Of a stretch of DNA of 64,000 nt, positions 46,144 to 55,509 are shown one piece after another. A model generated the notes under the pieces. It ran no database searches and was not told where the DNA came from. It saw only the letters and a list, made by a program, of their open reading frames with translations. The position numbers and the translations under genes are program-made. The number at the start of each line of letters is the position of its first letter. The stretch's first letter is position 1. The stretch comes from Labilibacter sediminis. GTDB lineage: Bacteria; Bacteroidota; Bacteroidia; Bacteroidales; Marinilabiliaceae. The stretch covers positions 161,092 through 225,091 of the forward strand of contig NZ_VCHY01000009.1 in assembly GCF_005877885.1 (NCBI RefSeq). Direction: 5' to 3'.

Positions 46144-49100
46144 TTAGAGTCCTATGTTTATACCAAAAGAATATATTCTTGGGAAAGGATAACGACCTGC
46201 ATCAAATCCGGTAGCTAAAGCATTTGAGTTACCCACCTCCGGGTCACCATATTTATATGATGTGAACGTAGCAACATTATCCATATTGAAGAATACGCGA
46301 GCCGACTTCATCTTCACTTTGCTTAAAATAGATTGTGGCAAAGTATAGCCAAATTGCAAGCTTTGTACTTTGAAGAAGTCACCTTTTTGAATATACGCAT
46401 CGGAAATACGTGAATTAATAGAAAGGTTTGTTCTGGTTAAACGAGGATTTTTTGCTGTTGTATTTTCCGGTGTCCATGAGTCACCAAGAATATGCGGAGC
46501 AATATTACGCATACCTCCTCCCGGTTGTTGAACTGGTGCAATCATATTCGCATACGCATAAGACAAGATATCCATACCTGCCATACCGTGTCCATTTAAA
46601 GCGAAATCAAAATTTTTCCAACCTACATTAATATTTACTCCGTAAGTTAAGTCTGGGTGACCATCTCCAATAACTGTTTTGTCATCGGCAGTAATTTCAC
46701 CATCAGGTACCCCGTTTGGTCCTGAAATATCTTTATAGATTCGATCACCGGCTTTACTATTTGCTATTGCTGGTCTTAGTTCTGCCTCTGCATCACTTTG
46801 GAATATCCCATCGGTAACATAACCATACCATGAGCCAATAGGCATTCCATTTTGGGTAATACTATACTCATTCCAGTTATTACCTTCAACAATATCATCA
46901 TAGCCATCAGATGGTGAACCAAACAAGATAGGATCGCCTACATCAATGGCTTCATTTTTGATTTTTGCACCATTCACTTTAAAATCAACATTCCAGTCTC
47001 CAAAAGTTTTTTGATACCCTAATGACAATTCAAATCCTGAATTTCGAATTTGACCAGCATTCGTGTATACATCATTATAACCTGTAGAAGGTCGAACTTT
47101 TCTGTACAATAGAAGATCTTTTGCATCACGACGGAAATAATCAAAAGTCATGGTAACAGCGTTTCCTAACACACCTAAATCAATACCAACATTGGTTTGT
47201 TCATTTGTCTCCCATTTCAGGTTTTCATCAACAATTACAGATGCCGCTAAACCACCTGCAGGCGAATGGGCTGTAGGATTATTGTTATCATAGGTATAAA
47301 ACATTACACGATCAGAAGACATTTGCTCCATATAACGATTTGTTGGATACCCTGCATTACCTGTTTGTCCCCATCCTAAACGTAGCTTTAAATTGCTTAG
47401 AAAGTCAAAATCCATAAAGCTTTCTTCACTGATTCTCCATGCTAAAGAAGCTGAAGGGAAAGTTCCGTATTTATTCCCCGGGCCAAAGTTTGAAGAACCA
47501 TCGCGACGTAATGTACCAGTTACAATATAACGATCTTTTAATGTGTAGTTTACACGGCCAAACACTGAAGATTGACGAGTTTCTAACCCAAGACCACCAT
47601 TTACTGTTTTTGAACCAGGGTCTTGTGTTAAACCTATTTGACGCATGTTAGGCGAAGGAAAATCATTTGCTCCTCCACTTACATTTTGAGACTTGCTTTG
47701 GTTAGCAGAGAATCCCGCCATCAAATTCAATCGATGCGCACCAAAAGTTTTGCTATAGGTTGCAAAATTTTCAGTAAGGTACTCAATGCTCGACCAGTTG
47801 TTTAGATTAAATCCATCAACCGGTGTAAATCCATCAACTCTGTTGTTTAATGTTCTGTTATGGCGAGCCCCATACCAATGACCACCACCAGCATTATAGT
47901 TTATACCATTTACTGTTTTAATGGTAAATCCATCGAACAATTCTATTTCTAAATATGCATTAGCCAGGGCGCGGTTGTTAAACCAAGGGGCTTCTGTGGT
48001 CATCGCAGCTGCTACGGGATTATCTAAATCTTTATTTACATATAAACTGGCAGCTGTTGCTTCATGAAAATATCCCCATGTTCCATCCGGGTGTTGAACC
48101 GGCTCATGAACAATATTTCCTGCAGCATCCCTATAATCCATAGTTGGGATCAATGCGGCATAATCGTATAAATTACCACCACCTTCACCATCCTGGCGAG
48201 TATAAATAATACTAATACCTGTCTTTATGAAATCATTTACTTTCATATCGATATTAGCTCTTGTGGTTAGCTTGGTATAATCATTCCCTTTGATGACTCC
48301 TTTATCATCTAAATAACCAACAGACATTGAAGCCTGAACAGCTTCCGATCCACCTGTTGCGGTTAAATGATATTCTTGTCTTAGTGTGGTTTCTGTCATC
48401 TCATCCTGCCAATCAATATAGTTTAAAAGCGAAGGATCAGCCCAGGTTGGGTTTGGAACAGTACCATCGTTAATATTCATTTGATTGGCGGCAGCTACAA
48501 AGCCCTCCATATTACTCACATCAATTTTATCACCTAATGTATTAATACCATAGGTTGCTTTTACAGAGATATTACTTCCTCCTTTAGTCCCTTTTTTAGT
48601 GACAATCATAATTACACCATTGGCTCCTCTTGAACCATAGATAGCTGTAGCTGAGGCATCCTTTAAAATTTCGATGGATTCAATATCACTTGGGTTAAGG
48701 AAATCAGCATCTGATCCTACCATAATTCCATCAACCACATATAGTGGTTTTGTTGAATTATTAACGGTACCAATACCTCTAATAACTACATTAGCAGATG
48801 CTCCCGGTTGACCGGAACTTCTAATAACCTGAACTCCTGAAGCCAAACCCTGCAATCCTTCACTTATGTTGGCTACACTCTTATTGGCCACTTGATCCGT
48901 ATTAACAGAGGCAACAGATCCTGTAAGGTCACTCTTTTTCACAGAACCATAACCGATAGCTACCACTTCATCAAGGCCTATTGATTCTTCCTGAAGAACA
49001 ACATTTAAGGTAGACTGGCCCTCAACACTAACATCCTGAGTAGAGTATCCTATATATCTAAATGTAAGTTTCGTATTACTGTCTTCGATACTAATACTAT

Positions 49101-49275
49101 ATATACCATCAACATTTGTAATAACTCCATTTTGTGGATTTGACTGTTCAAATACATTCACCCCGGGTAAAGGGTTTCCTCCCGGATCAGTTACACTCCC
49201 GGTAACAGTCTGGCTTTGCGCATAACCAGGGAGAGTCATTAGAAATAATAGTAATAATCCTAACGCGTGTTTCAT
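46144..49275 (-). CDS. SusC/RagA family TonB-linked outer membrane transporter
   Basis: 1043 residues. A signal peptide (ending LPGYAQS) is followed by a carboxypeptidase-D-like regulatory domain (TVTGSVTDPGGNPLPGVNVF, about 24-105), the TonB plug with KKSDLTGSVASV and the SusC signature LYVVDGIMVG ... IESIEILKDASATAIYGSRG, then a 22-strand barrel. It imports oligosaccharides across the outer membrane in a TonB-dependent way with the SusD protein encoded next. No STN domain is seen, so no anti-sigma signalling is expected. Confidence 0.96.
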   Translation of the reverse strand: MKHALGLLLLFLMTLPGYAQSQTVTGSVTDPGGNPLPGVNVFEQSNPQNGVITNVDGIYSISIEDSNTKLTFRYIGYSTQDVSVEGQSTLNVVLQEESIGLDEVVAIGYGSVKKSDLTGSVASVNTDQVANKSVANISEGLQGLASGVQVIRSSGQPGASANVVIRGIGTVNNSTKPLYVVDGIMVGSDADFLNPSDIESIEILKDASATAIYGSRGANGVIMIVTKKGTKGGSNISVKATYGINTLGDKIDVSNMEGFVAAANQMNINDGTVPNPTWADPSLLNYIDWQDEMTETTLRQEYHLTATGGSEAVQASMSVGYLDDKGVIKGNDYTKLTTRANIDMKVNDFIKTGISIIYTRQDGEGGGNLYDYAALIPTMDYRDAAGNIVHEPVQHPDGTWGYFHEATAASLYVNKDLDNPVAAAMTTEAPWFNNRALANAYLEIELFDGFTIKTVNGINYNAGGGHWYGARHNRTLNNRVDGFTPVDGFNLNNWSSIEYLTENFATYSKTFGAHRLNLMAGFSANQSKSQNVSGGANDFPSPNMRQIGLTQDPGSKTVNGGLGLETRQSSVFGRVNYTLKDRYIVTGTLRRDGSSNFGPGNKYGTFPSASLAWRISEESFMDFDFLSNLKLRLGWGQTGNAGYPTNRYMEQMSSDRVMFYTYDNNNPTAHSPAGGLAASVIVDENLKWETNEQTNVGIDLGVLGNAVTMTFDYFRRDAKDLLLYRKVRPSTGYNDVYTNAGQIRNSGFELSLGYQKTFGDWNVDFKVNGAKIKNEAIDVGDPILFGSPSDGYDDIVEGNNWNEYSITQNGMPIGSWYGYVTDGIFQSDAEAELRPAIANSKAGDRIYKDISGPNGVPDGEITADDKTVIGDGHPDLTYGVNINVGWKNFDFALNGHGMAGMDILSYAYANMIAPVQQPGGGMRNIAPHILGDSWTPENTTAKNPRLTRTNLSINSRISDAYIQKGDFFKVQSLQFGYTLPQSILSKVKMKSARVFFNMDNVATFTSYKYGDPEVGNSNALATGFDAGRYPFPRIYSFGINIGL

Positions 49276-49819
49276 AATAATTTTGGATTTAGTAAATAAT
49301 TTTAACTGGATGCAAAACTGAGCTTAACTGTTAACTAATGCTAATTTACACCACTCATTTTCGCTACACCAAAACGACTAAAACACCTCATTTTCACCTC
49401 ATCACCACACACCCATATGCCTATTATACAACTACTTAAAAACACACAGCACCACTCCGTTTAAGAAGCAGCATCCATACTGTCGCATTATAACAGCTCA
49501 CATAGCATTACATTTTTTAACAATTAAAGAAATGGAAAGCAGTAAGAAATTTTACCTTTTGGATAGGAATAAATAAATTTAATCGAGATTATACTTCTTT
49601 ATGGAGCACAAATTAATCGCTAAAGACCGATAGGGATTATTCTCTAATAATAATAATAATAATAATATATTATTATTTTGTCTCAAAGCAAAGGGTTGTT
49701 CAATTTGCCTTTAGCCCAGATAAGGAAACATAAAAATGCCAGGCCTTGCATTTGAACTTCATTTTTTAAGACTCTAGTTTATAGGCAGACTCTACATTGG
49801 TACGAGCTTATATAGGTAA
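49276..49819. other. susC upstream region, 544 bp
   Basis: Region between the regulator gene and susC that must carry the main promoter of the locus. I see no exact TAnnTTTG box on the minus strand. It holds a direct repeat CTCATTTTC at 49354-49362 and 49387-49395 (33 bases apart), a TTAAC-TG-TTAAC repeat at 49324-49335, and a trinucleotide tract at 49645-49678. Confidence 0.5.
49645..49678. repeat. TAA trinucleotide tract with inverted tail
   Basis: Seven tandem TAA units (49645-49665) followed by the reverse order (TAT, ATT, ATT), so the whole folds on itself as an AT hairpin. Candidate slippage site between the regulator and susC. Confidence 0.8.
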
Positions 49820-52714
49820 CTATATATTACTAATGAATTCTGAAAGATCATCGCCTGATTGCAGACCTAATTTTTGACGTAATTTATAACGGTTGTTCTC
49901 AACTGCTCTTGTACTTATATGCATTAATGAGGCTATTTCTTTAGAAACCATACCCATTTTAATGTATGCACATAATTTTTTCTCTTTGGGTGTAAGATTA
50001 TTGAACTTCCCTACAAGCCTGTCTAGAAAAGCTTGATGAACCTGTTCGAAATGCTTTTCAAACATCTGCCAGTTACTTTCATTGTCAATATCTTTACCTA
50101 TTTTTAATATTAGATTATTAATTTTGCGCTCCAACTCATTCGCTTTGGAGCCTTTTAGTCGTTTTAAATGATCCTGTAACTCAGATAGGAAATCATTTTT
50201 CTGAATAATATGAACCGTTAATCCTGCCAGCTCCTTTTCTTTAAAAGCCATCTCATTTCTTAACTTTTCATTTCTTACTTTAATAACCTCTTTTTCCTTC
50301 TGTAAAGCCTCACTTTTAAGTTTTTCCTCGGTTGCCTCAAATTGCTTTTTCTGCTTTTGGGTGGCTTTTTCTTGCATTAAAACAATATGCTTATTAAAAA
50401 ATGCGAAGCCTACTATTATTAAAATCAAGCATACTACGAAATATATAATTTTAGCATTTGTACTTCTATGCCAAGGTGGAAGAATTTGAAAATTAACACT
50501 TAAAGGTGATGATTCAACTCCGTAACTATTCCTGGCTTTTACTGTAAATTGATAATTGCCTTCCTTAAGGTTATGAAACTGACGAGTGGTGGACCGACTC
50601 CATGGCGATGACATAAGATCAACTCCGGAAAGCTTTGTGGAATACTGAATGTTTTCTTCACTAAAAAACGGTGCTGCATACTCAATATCAAATGAATTGT
50701 TTTTAAAAGCATATGCCGGCTTCACAGTATAAATATCTTCATTTTCCTGAAGTTGATTTATTGCAATAGCACAAGTATCAGACTGTCCTTTAAAGGAACG
50801 AATGTGTACTTTAAATGGCGATCTGTAACTTTTAGAATCATTAACTAAATAATGTGCATACCCATCTTCTATTCCAAAAAATACATTTTCCCTATCTGGT
50901 GTATATACATACTCAAAACTGGTAACCAGTTTGTCTTTTATGGAGATAAAAGGGTTCTCAATTTTTTTATATGTTCCATCTTCAAGTAAACGTAAAACGC
51001 CAACCTTTCCTAGATGGAAGAACCAAATATTATGAAATTCATCTTCTGTAAACACTTTAGGTAAAGCTGTTTCTTTAAAAAAGGAGTCAAATAATGTATA
51101 TTTCTCTATTGCACCATTCTTACCTATTTGGTAAATACCTCCCTGACCATATACAGTACACCTATTGTTTAATTTAGTAACTATTAGCGCACTATTTCCG
51201 GGAAAACTTTCTACTCCATAAGTATCTGTTTCATTAACGGAGTATAAATCTTCTGACAATTTTAACTTATAAACTAAATTATAGCCATGAGAAACCCATA
51301 AGTTTCCCTCTTCATCCCATTCCATAAAACGTGAAGATTCATCAAATCCTTTAATTCTGTTTCTATACTTCCATTTACCATTTTCTTTTTTTAAAACGAT
51401 CAGTCCTTTATAAGACCCCGCAAGCAAAGTATTGCTATCATCCTCTAACTCTCTAAAGATCCAGATTCCACTAATACCAGGGGGAGTAATCAGATTACTC
51501 TTATAGTTATCAATTTCAAATATACCTACATTATGGCCACATAATAATGTATTATCATCCTTAAACATCGACCAAACCTGACCTTCCGTACCTTTTATCT
51601 TAATAAAATCATCCTTAGTTTTAACAGGACTCAGAAAATCCTCATCATTTATCGTATATAAGCCTTGATTTGTACCAAAATACCAACTCCCTTTAAAGTT
51701 ATCTTGAACATAGCCTGTACCAAGATTATAATAACCATCAAGCAATGTGACATTTGAACTCATTTCTATCTTAGCAATTCCATTGTCTAAACCTAACCAA
51801 ACAATTCCTTCATGATCAACAAAAGAGGAAAGAACTGTATTATTCTTCAAACCTTTATCTTTATTGATATGCGTTGTTACACTTCCATCTAAGTCAGTAA
51901 TAATCACACCATTCTGAATGGTTCCAAATACCAGGAAATTATCATTATAATTGCTTCCGCAGAATAAGTTTGATGTTTTAATTAAGTCACTGCCACTGTT
52001 CATCCATTCCACAAATGTATGCCCATCCCGGACAAACAAACCATTCTTCATTGTTCCAATGACTATCTTCGTTTCATCAATTGATAAAATAGTAGCAATT
52101 TTTTTATCTGTAAAAACATGCCCTCCTTCTACTGGCTCAATCTTATTATTTTTAAATTCCATTAAGCCCTCTGATTCATCCTGCACATAAAATACGTCAT
52201 TTACAACATATGAGGATACAAAACGAGATATTGCAGGTACAATTTCAATAAGGACATCATCCTTAACTACAGAAAGATATTTCTCGCCTTGAAAAACAAT
52301 GGTATTATTCCATTCATGAATACACCAGTAATCCCCGTTTAACTCCATACTATCCGGAGTAAGTGAGGTATAATTAAATCTATTTAAAGAATCATATTCA
52401 AAATACCCAAACTCATTATGAGCACCTACAAAAATCTTATCACCAATACATTGTACACTTCTAACTACGGAAGCATTCATTTGCTTATGTACTTGCCATG
52501 ATTTTCCATCATATTCCAACAACCCACCATTATTGGCAAAATACATCAGGTCATAATTGCTTTGGGATATTTGCCAGTTTTGTGTAGCCGCTCCATATTG
52601 CCTTCTATTAAAATGTTCAACTTCCGGAAGTCCAATTTTTGTATTTTGCGAATATATCTCTACAGGAGTAAATATTAATATGAGAATAAAAATGATGGAT
52701 AGATATTGTTTCAT
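49820..52714 (-). CDS. Beta-propeller / Y_Y_Y / LuxR-type transcriptional regulator
   Basis: 964 residues from ATG at 52714, which yields a signal peptide (MKQYLSIIFILILIFTPVEI); an earlier in-frame opening at 52789 lies upstream of a promoter box. The periplasmic part is a propeller of Reg_prop-type repeats (GLLEYDGKSW, GIVWLGLDNGIAKI, GNLWVSHGY) ending in a Y_Y_Y domain (NSFDIEYAAPFF, LKEGNYQFTVKARN). One membrane helix (755-773) is followed by a coiled coil and a C-terminal LuxR helix-turn-helix (about 906-958, LTPKEKKLCAYIKMGMVSKE). No kinase or receiver domain is present, so signal and DNA binding sit on one chain. It probably controls the adjacent susC operon. Confidence 0.92.
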   Translation of the reverse strand: MKQYLSIIFILILIFTPVEIYSQNTKIGLPEVEHFNRRQYGAATQNWQISQSNYDLMYFANNGGLLEYDGKSWQVHKQMNASVVRSVQCIGDKIFVGAHNEFGYFEYDSLNRFNYTSLTPDSMELNGDYWCIHEWNNTIVFQGEKYLSVVKDDVLIEIVPAISRFVSSYVVNDVFYVQDESEGLMEFKNNKIEPVEGGHVFTDKKIATILSIDETKIVIGTMKNGLFVRDGHTFVEWMNSGSDLIKTSNLFCGSNYNDNFLVFGTIQNGVIITDLDGSVTTHINKDKGLKNNTVLSSFVDHEGIVWLGLDNGIAKIEMSSNVTLLDGYYNLGTGYVQDNFKGSWYFGTNQGLYTINDEDFLSPVKTKDDFIKIKGTEGQVWSMFKDDNTLLCGHNVGIFEIDNYKSNLITPPGISGIWIFRELEDDSNTLLAGSYKGLIVLKKENGKWKYRNRIKGFDESSRFMEWDEEGNLWVSHGYNLVYKLKLSEDLYSVNETDTYGVESFPGNSALIVTKLNNRCTVYGQGGIYQIGKNGAIEKYTLFDSFFKETALPKVFTEDEFHNIWFFHLGKVGVLRLLEDGTYKKIENPFISIKDKLVTSFEYVYTPDRENVFFGIEDGYAHYLVNDSKSYRSPFKVHIRSFKGQSDTCAIAINQLQENEDIYTVKPAYAFKNNSFDIEYAAPFFSEENIQYSTKLSGVDLMSSPWSRSTTRQFHNLKEGNYQFTVKARNSYGVESSPLSVNFQILPPWHRSTNAKIIYFVVCLILIIVGFAFFNKHIVLMQEKATQKQKKQFEATEEKLKSEALQKEKEVIKVRNEKLRNEMAFKEKELAGLTVHIIQKNDFLSELQDHLKRLKGSKANELERKINNLILKIGKDIDNESNWQMFEKHFEQVHQAFLDRLVGKFNNLTPKEKKLCAYIKMGMVSKEIASLMHISTRAVENNRYKLRQKLGLQSGDDLSEFISNI

Positions 52715-52766
52715 AAATTGCCTGGCTGATTTATCTTTTAACAAAACGAAGGAATACGTTTTCCTC

Positions 52767-52774
52767 CAAAAATA
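52767..52774 (-). promoter_or_regulatory. -7 promoter element of the regulator gene
   Basis: TATTTTTG on the minus strand (TAnnTTTG) ends 52 bases before the ATG at 52714 and lies downstream of the in-frame codon at 52789, supporting the later start. The nearest TTG is 26 bases upstream, longer than ideal. Confidence 0.45.
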
Positions 52775-52870
52775 GAAAAGATTATACATTTTTTACATTG
52801 CAAAGTACAATATATTATAGGTGTTATTTTTCAAAAAATGGGAATCAGGAGAAAACAACATGGGAGGTAT

Positions 52871-52931
52871 AAAAAAACCTTATTGCCTTATGCAGAAAAG
52901 TGCAACACTTTATCTACAAAAAGCAATAAGG
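52871..52931 (-). terminator. Branched terminator after the PspC gene
   Basis: Read on the minus strand: CCTTATTGC (52931-52923) pairs with GCAATAAGG (52886-52878), enclosing an inner AAAGTG-TTG-CACTTT hairpin, and is followed by seven T residues (A tract 52871-52877). 38 bases beyond the PspC stop codon. Confidence 0.75.
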
Positions 52932-52968
52932 CTTATATTTTTAATATTAGATACTTGTTGGAAGATAT

Positions 52969-53118
52969 CTATTTTGAAAACATTTTTACCAACCACAAAA
53001 TTAAATAGAGTCCCAGCCCTACTCCGAAAAATAAAACACCTACAACAAATGCGATTCTTATATAATTTGCGTTCCAACCTAATTTATCGCTTAGCCATTC
53101 TGATACTCCTAAAATCAT
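52969..53118 (-). CDS. Minimal PspC-domain membrane protein, 49 residues
   Basis: Frame from ATG at 53118 to TAG at 52969-52971. The sequence MILGVSEWLSDKLGWN, then NYIRIAFVVGVLFFGVGLGL and YLILWLVKMFSK, has the PspC pattern: a gatekeeping amphipathic start, a conserved R-I/L-x-F, one glycine-rich hydrophobic segment and Y-L-I-L-W. PspC proteins are inner-membrane toxins/sensors of envelope stress; this one is the domain alone. A terminator follows, so it is its own unit. The opposite-strand frame over the same bases has no such pattern. Confidence 0.75.
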   Translation of the reverse strand: MILGVSEWLSDKLGWNANYIRIAFVVGVLFFGVGLGLYLILWLVKMFSK

Positions 53119-53209
53119 AAACTCTTTTTTTATAGATTAAACATGATGCCTAAAGTAGTAAATATTAACTTGATCTTACATGAAGTAAATCATAATTCAC
53201 TTTGTTACA

Positions 53210-53623
53210 TCACCGATTGGCCTTCACTTCAGCAAGGGCATCTTTTATTTCAGTAGAAACTCCTAATCGTCCGTTAATTAAAGTTGTAGTGGTAATTACG
53301 CCCTTTAGACAGAGCTTATTGTCCGGCAAACGATATATATCCTGGTAAAACATATACTTAATACCCTCGTGTTCAGCTCTTAGCTTAACAACAAATTTAT
53401 CGTTGCTTTTTAGCGGCGTTTTAAACTGCATATCGGCTCTGGCTACAACAGCTACAATTCCTTTTTCAAAAAGCTCCGTAAAATTTAGTCCTATGTCATT
53501 TAAAAATTCATGCCTTGTATGTTCAAGATAGTTTTGGTACACCGAATTATTTACGATACCCTGTAAATCGCATTCGTAATCGCGCACCTTGAATTCTAAT
53601 TCGTAATCGTATTGTTGTTCCAT
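53210..53623 (-). CDS. Acyl-CoA thioesterase, hotdog fold (YbgC/4HBT type)
   Basis: 137 residues, the usual single-hotdog length. The active-site helix is VRDYECDLQGIVNNSVYQNY, with the catalytic Asp at the D of CDLQG, followed by YLEHTRHEFL, ADMQFKTPLKSNDKF and a closing strand GVITTTTLING. The family hydrolyses acyl-CoA or hydroxybenzoyl-CoA thioesters in the cytoplasm. Stands alone before a repeat-bearing spacer. Confidence 0.9.
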   Translation of the reverse strand: MEQQYDYELEFKVRDYECDLQGIVNNSVYQNYLEHTRHEFLNDIGLNFTELFEKGIVAVVARADMQFKTPLKSNDKFVVKLRAEHEGIKYMFYQDIYRLPDNKLCLKGVITTTTLINGRLGVSTEIKDALAEVKANR

Positions 53624-53630
53624 ATATATA

Positions 53631-53712
53631 TTAGTATAAAGTATTAAGCCAAAAGTATTAAGACTAGAGCATTATGATAGTAGTCTTTTGTCTTTCGTCT
53701 TTCGTCTCTTAT
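53631..53712. repeat. Short-word repeat tract
   Basis: Contains AGTATAAAGTATTAAG, AAGTATTAAGACTAGAG and then GTC-TTTTGTC-TTTCGTC-TTTCGTC. The reverse complement of the last part recurs at 60210-60235. It runs up to and slightly into the end of the aldolase gene. Confidence 0.55.
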
Positions 53713-54743
53713 CTATTGTTTAATTTCTCCTTAATCAAGTTTACAAACTTATCAATATCCTCCTCTTGCGTATCGAAGGAAGTCATCCACCTCACTTCAG
53801 ATTTTTCATCATTCCACACGTAAAAGAAAAACTCCTCTTGCAATGGTTCTATTAAATCAGAAGGAATAATAGCAAAAACACCATTACTTTCAACCGGCTG
53901 TGTGATTTTAATCTGAGGGATACTCTTTAACTTATCTGCTAATTTTTGAGCCATAACGTTGGCATGACTGGCATTTCTATACCATAAATTATTACTTAAT
54001 AAAGCCTCAAACTGAACCGCTGTATATCGCATTTTTGAATGTAACTGGGCTGTTTGTTTACGAATGTATTTTACAGCTTCTACATCCTGGTTAAAAAACA
54101 AAACCACCTCGCCATACATTAAACCATTTTTGGTACCTCCAAACGACAGGACATCAACACCGGCATCCACTGTCATTTCTTTAAATGTACAACCTAAACT
54201 TACCGCTGCATTTGATAATCTGGCACCATCCATATGTAAATACATATTGTTGGCATGTACATATCCGGCAATCTCCTTTATCTCCTCAACGCTATATACC
54301 GTTCCTAACTCGGTAGCCTGTGTTATACTTACCATTTTTGGTTGAGAATGATGTTCAAAACCAATACCATGCATATAACTTTTAATGTCTGACACCGTCA
54401 GTTTTCCATTACCTGTTTTTACAGGCAGTAACTTACAGCCGGAATGCTTTTCCGGAGCTCCGCACTCATCCACATTTATATGTGCCGTTTCGGGACAAAT
54501 AATAGAATTATAGGGACGAACCATGGCCTGTAAAGCAATTACATTTGCCCCGGTTCCGTTATAAGCAAAAAAAACCTCGGTCGTTTCGCCAAACAATTCC
54601 TTAAACTTTACAATGGTTCTTTGGGTAACTTCATCATCTCCATACCCCACTGCATGTCCGTTATTAACGCTGGCTATAGCCTTTAATACATCAGGATGTA
54701 CCCCTGAATTATTATCGCTTGCAAATCCTCTGATATTTGACAT
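53709..54743 (-). CDS. Low-specificity threonine aldolase (PLP enzyme)
   Basis: 344 residues. Fold-type I PLP enzyme of the beta-eliminating lyase/threonine aldolase group: FASDNNSGVHPDV, GDDEVTQRTIVKFKELFG, FFAYNGTGANVIAL, ETAHINVDECGAPE, MYLHMDGARLSNA and the PLP lysine K205 in LSFGGTKNG. It cleaves L-threonine or allo-threonine to glycine and acetaldehyde. Length and motifs are normal. Confidence 0.93.
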   Translation of the reverse strand: MSNIRGFASDNNSGVHPDVLKAIASVNNGHAVGYGDDEVTQRTIVKFKELFGETTEVFFAYNGTGANVIALQAMVRPYNSIICPETAHINVDECGAPEKHSGCKLLPVKTGNGKLTVSDIKSYMHGIGFEHHSQPKMVSITQATELGTVYSVEEIKEIAGYVHANNMYLHMDGARLSNAAVSLGCTFKEMTVDAGVDVLSFGGTKNGLMYGEVVLFFNQDVEAVKYIRKQTAQLHSKMRYTAVQFEALLSNNLWYRNASHANVMAQKLADKLKSIPQIKITQPVESNGVFAIIPSDLIEPLQEEFFFYVWNDEKSEVRWMTSFDTQEEDIDKFVNLIKEKLNNR

Positions 54744-54784
54744 TTGAGTTATTTTGAGGCTGAATTTGCAAAGAATTTTGGAAA

Positions 54785-54814
54785 CAAAAAAGCCGATACA
54801 AAATGCATCGGCTT
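54785..54814 (-). terminator. Terminator downstream of the glutathione peroxidase gene
   Basis: Minus strand: AAGCCGAT (54814-54807) pairs with ATCGGCTT (54797-54790), then a T run (A tract 54785-54790 on the plus strand). It is about 150 bases beyond the stop at 54967 and just upstream of the aldolase gene. Confidence 0.75.
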
Positions 54815-54966
54815 AAATCAATTAGACCATCAGGGGTTTTAACCCTAGTTTTGGTTAAAACCATTTAAAAATATACATCCTACACACGACATAAATCCCG
54901 TGCCTATTGATGGCAATATTATTATTTCCTAAGTAATCCATTCCAATGAAAACATTATACTATTCG

Positions 54967-55509
54967 TTATGCCCCTTTTATCCAAGATACAATTTCGTCA
55001 CTATCAGGTTTTGTTTTGGGAGATAATACCTTAACAAGCTGTCCTTTTTCATCAATTAAGTATTTCTGAAAATTCCACTTCACCTTACTATCCACTACTC
55101 CATTTTTGTCTTTCTGCGTCAACCATTGATACAAAGGCGCCATATCATCACCTTTAACAGATATTTTAGCCATCATAGGAAAAGTTACACCATAATTTAG
55201 GGTACAAAACTCACGTATCTCTTCAGCTGTACCGGGTTCTTGCTTCATAAAATTATTTGCCGGAAAACCTATAATCACAAAATTATCTCCTCCATATAGT
55301 TTATAAATAGCTTCCAACTGCTCATATTGTCCCGTTAAACCACATTTTGAAGCTGTATTTACCACAAGCACTTTTTTTCCTTTTAAACTGGATAAAGCAA
55401 ACTCCTCACCTTCAAGCGTTTTTACTTTAAAATCGTAAAATGAGCTTTGCGCCATTAAACCTGAAGAAATGATTAACATAGCCAATAGGCTTAAGTATTT
55501 TAATTTCAT
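54967..55509 (-). CDS. Secreted glutathione peroxidase family protein
   Basis: 180 residues with a signal peptide (ending GLMAQ). The peroxidatic cysteine is C56 in VNTASKCGLTGQYEQLE; the resolving-side motif IGFPANNFMKQEPG and the tetrad motif VKWNFQKYLID are present. It reduces hydroperoxides, most likely with thioredoxin rather than glutathione as in other Cys-GPx proteins. The signal peptide puts it in the periplasm, which is not universal in the family. Confidence 0.93.
   Translation of the reverse strand: MKLKYLSLLAMLIISSGLMAQSSFYDFKVKTLEGEEFALSSLKGKKVLVVNTASKCGLTGQYEQLEAIYKLYGGDNFVIIGFPANNFMKQEPGTAEEIREFCTLNYGVTFPMMAKISVKGDDMAPLYQWLTQKDKNGVVDSKVKWNFQKYLIDEKGQLVKVLSPKTKPDSDEIVSWIKGA

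Noticed and set aside
52821..53120. 99-codon open frame on the plus strand
   Set aside because: It overlaps the PspC gene on the other strand and its terminator, and its product has no domain or sensible composition.
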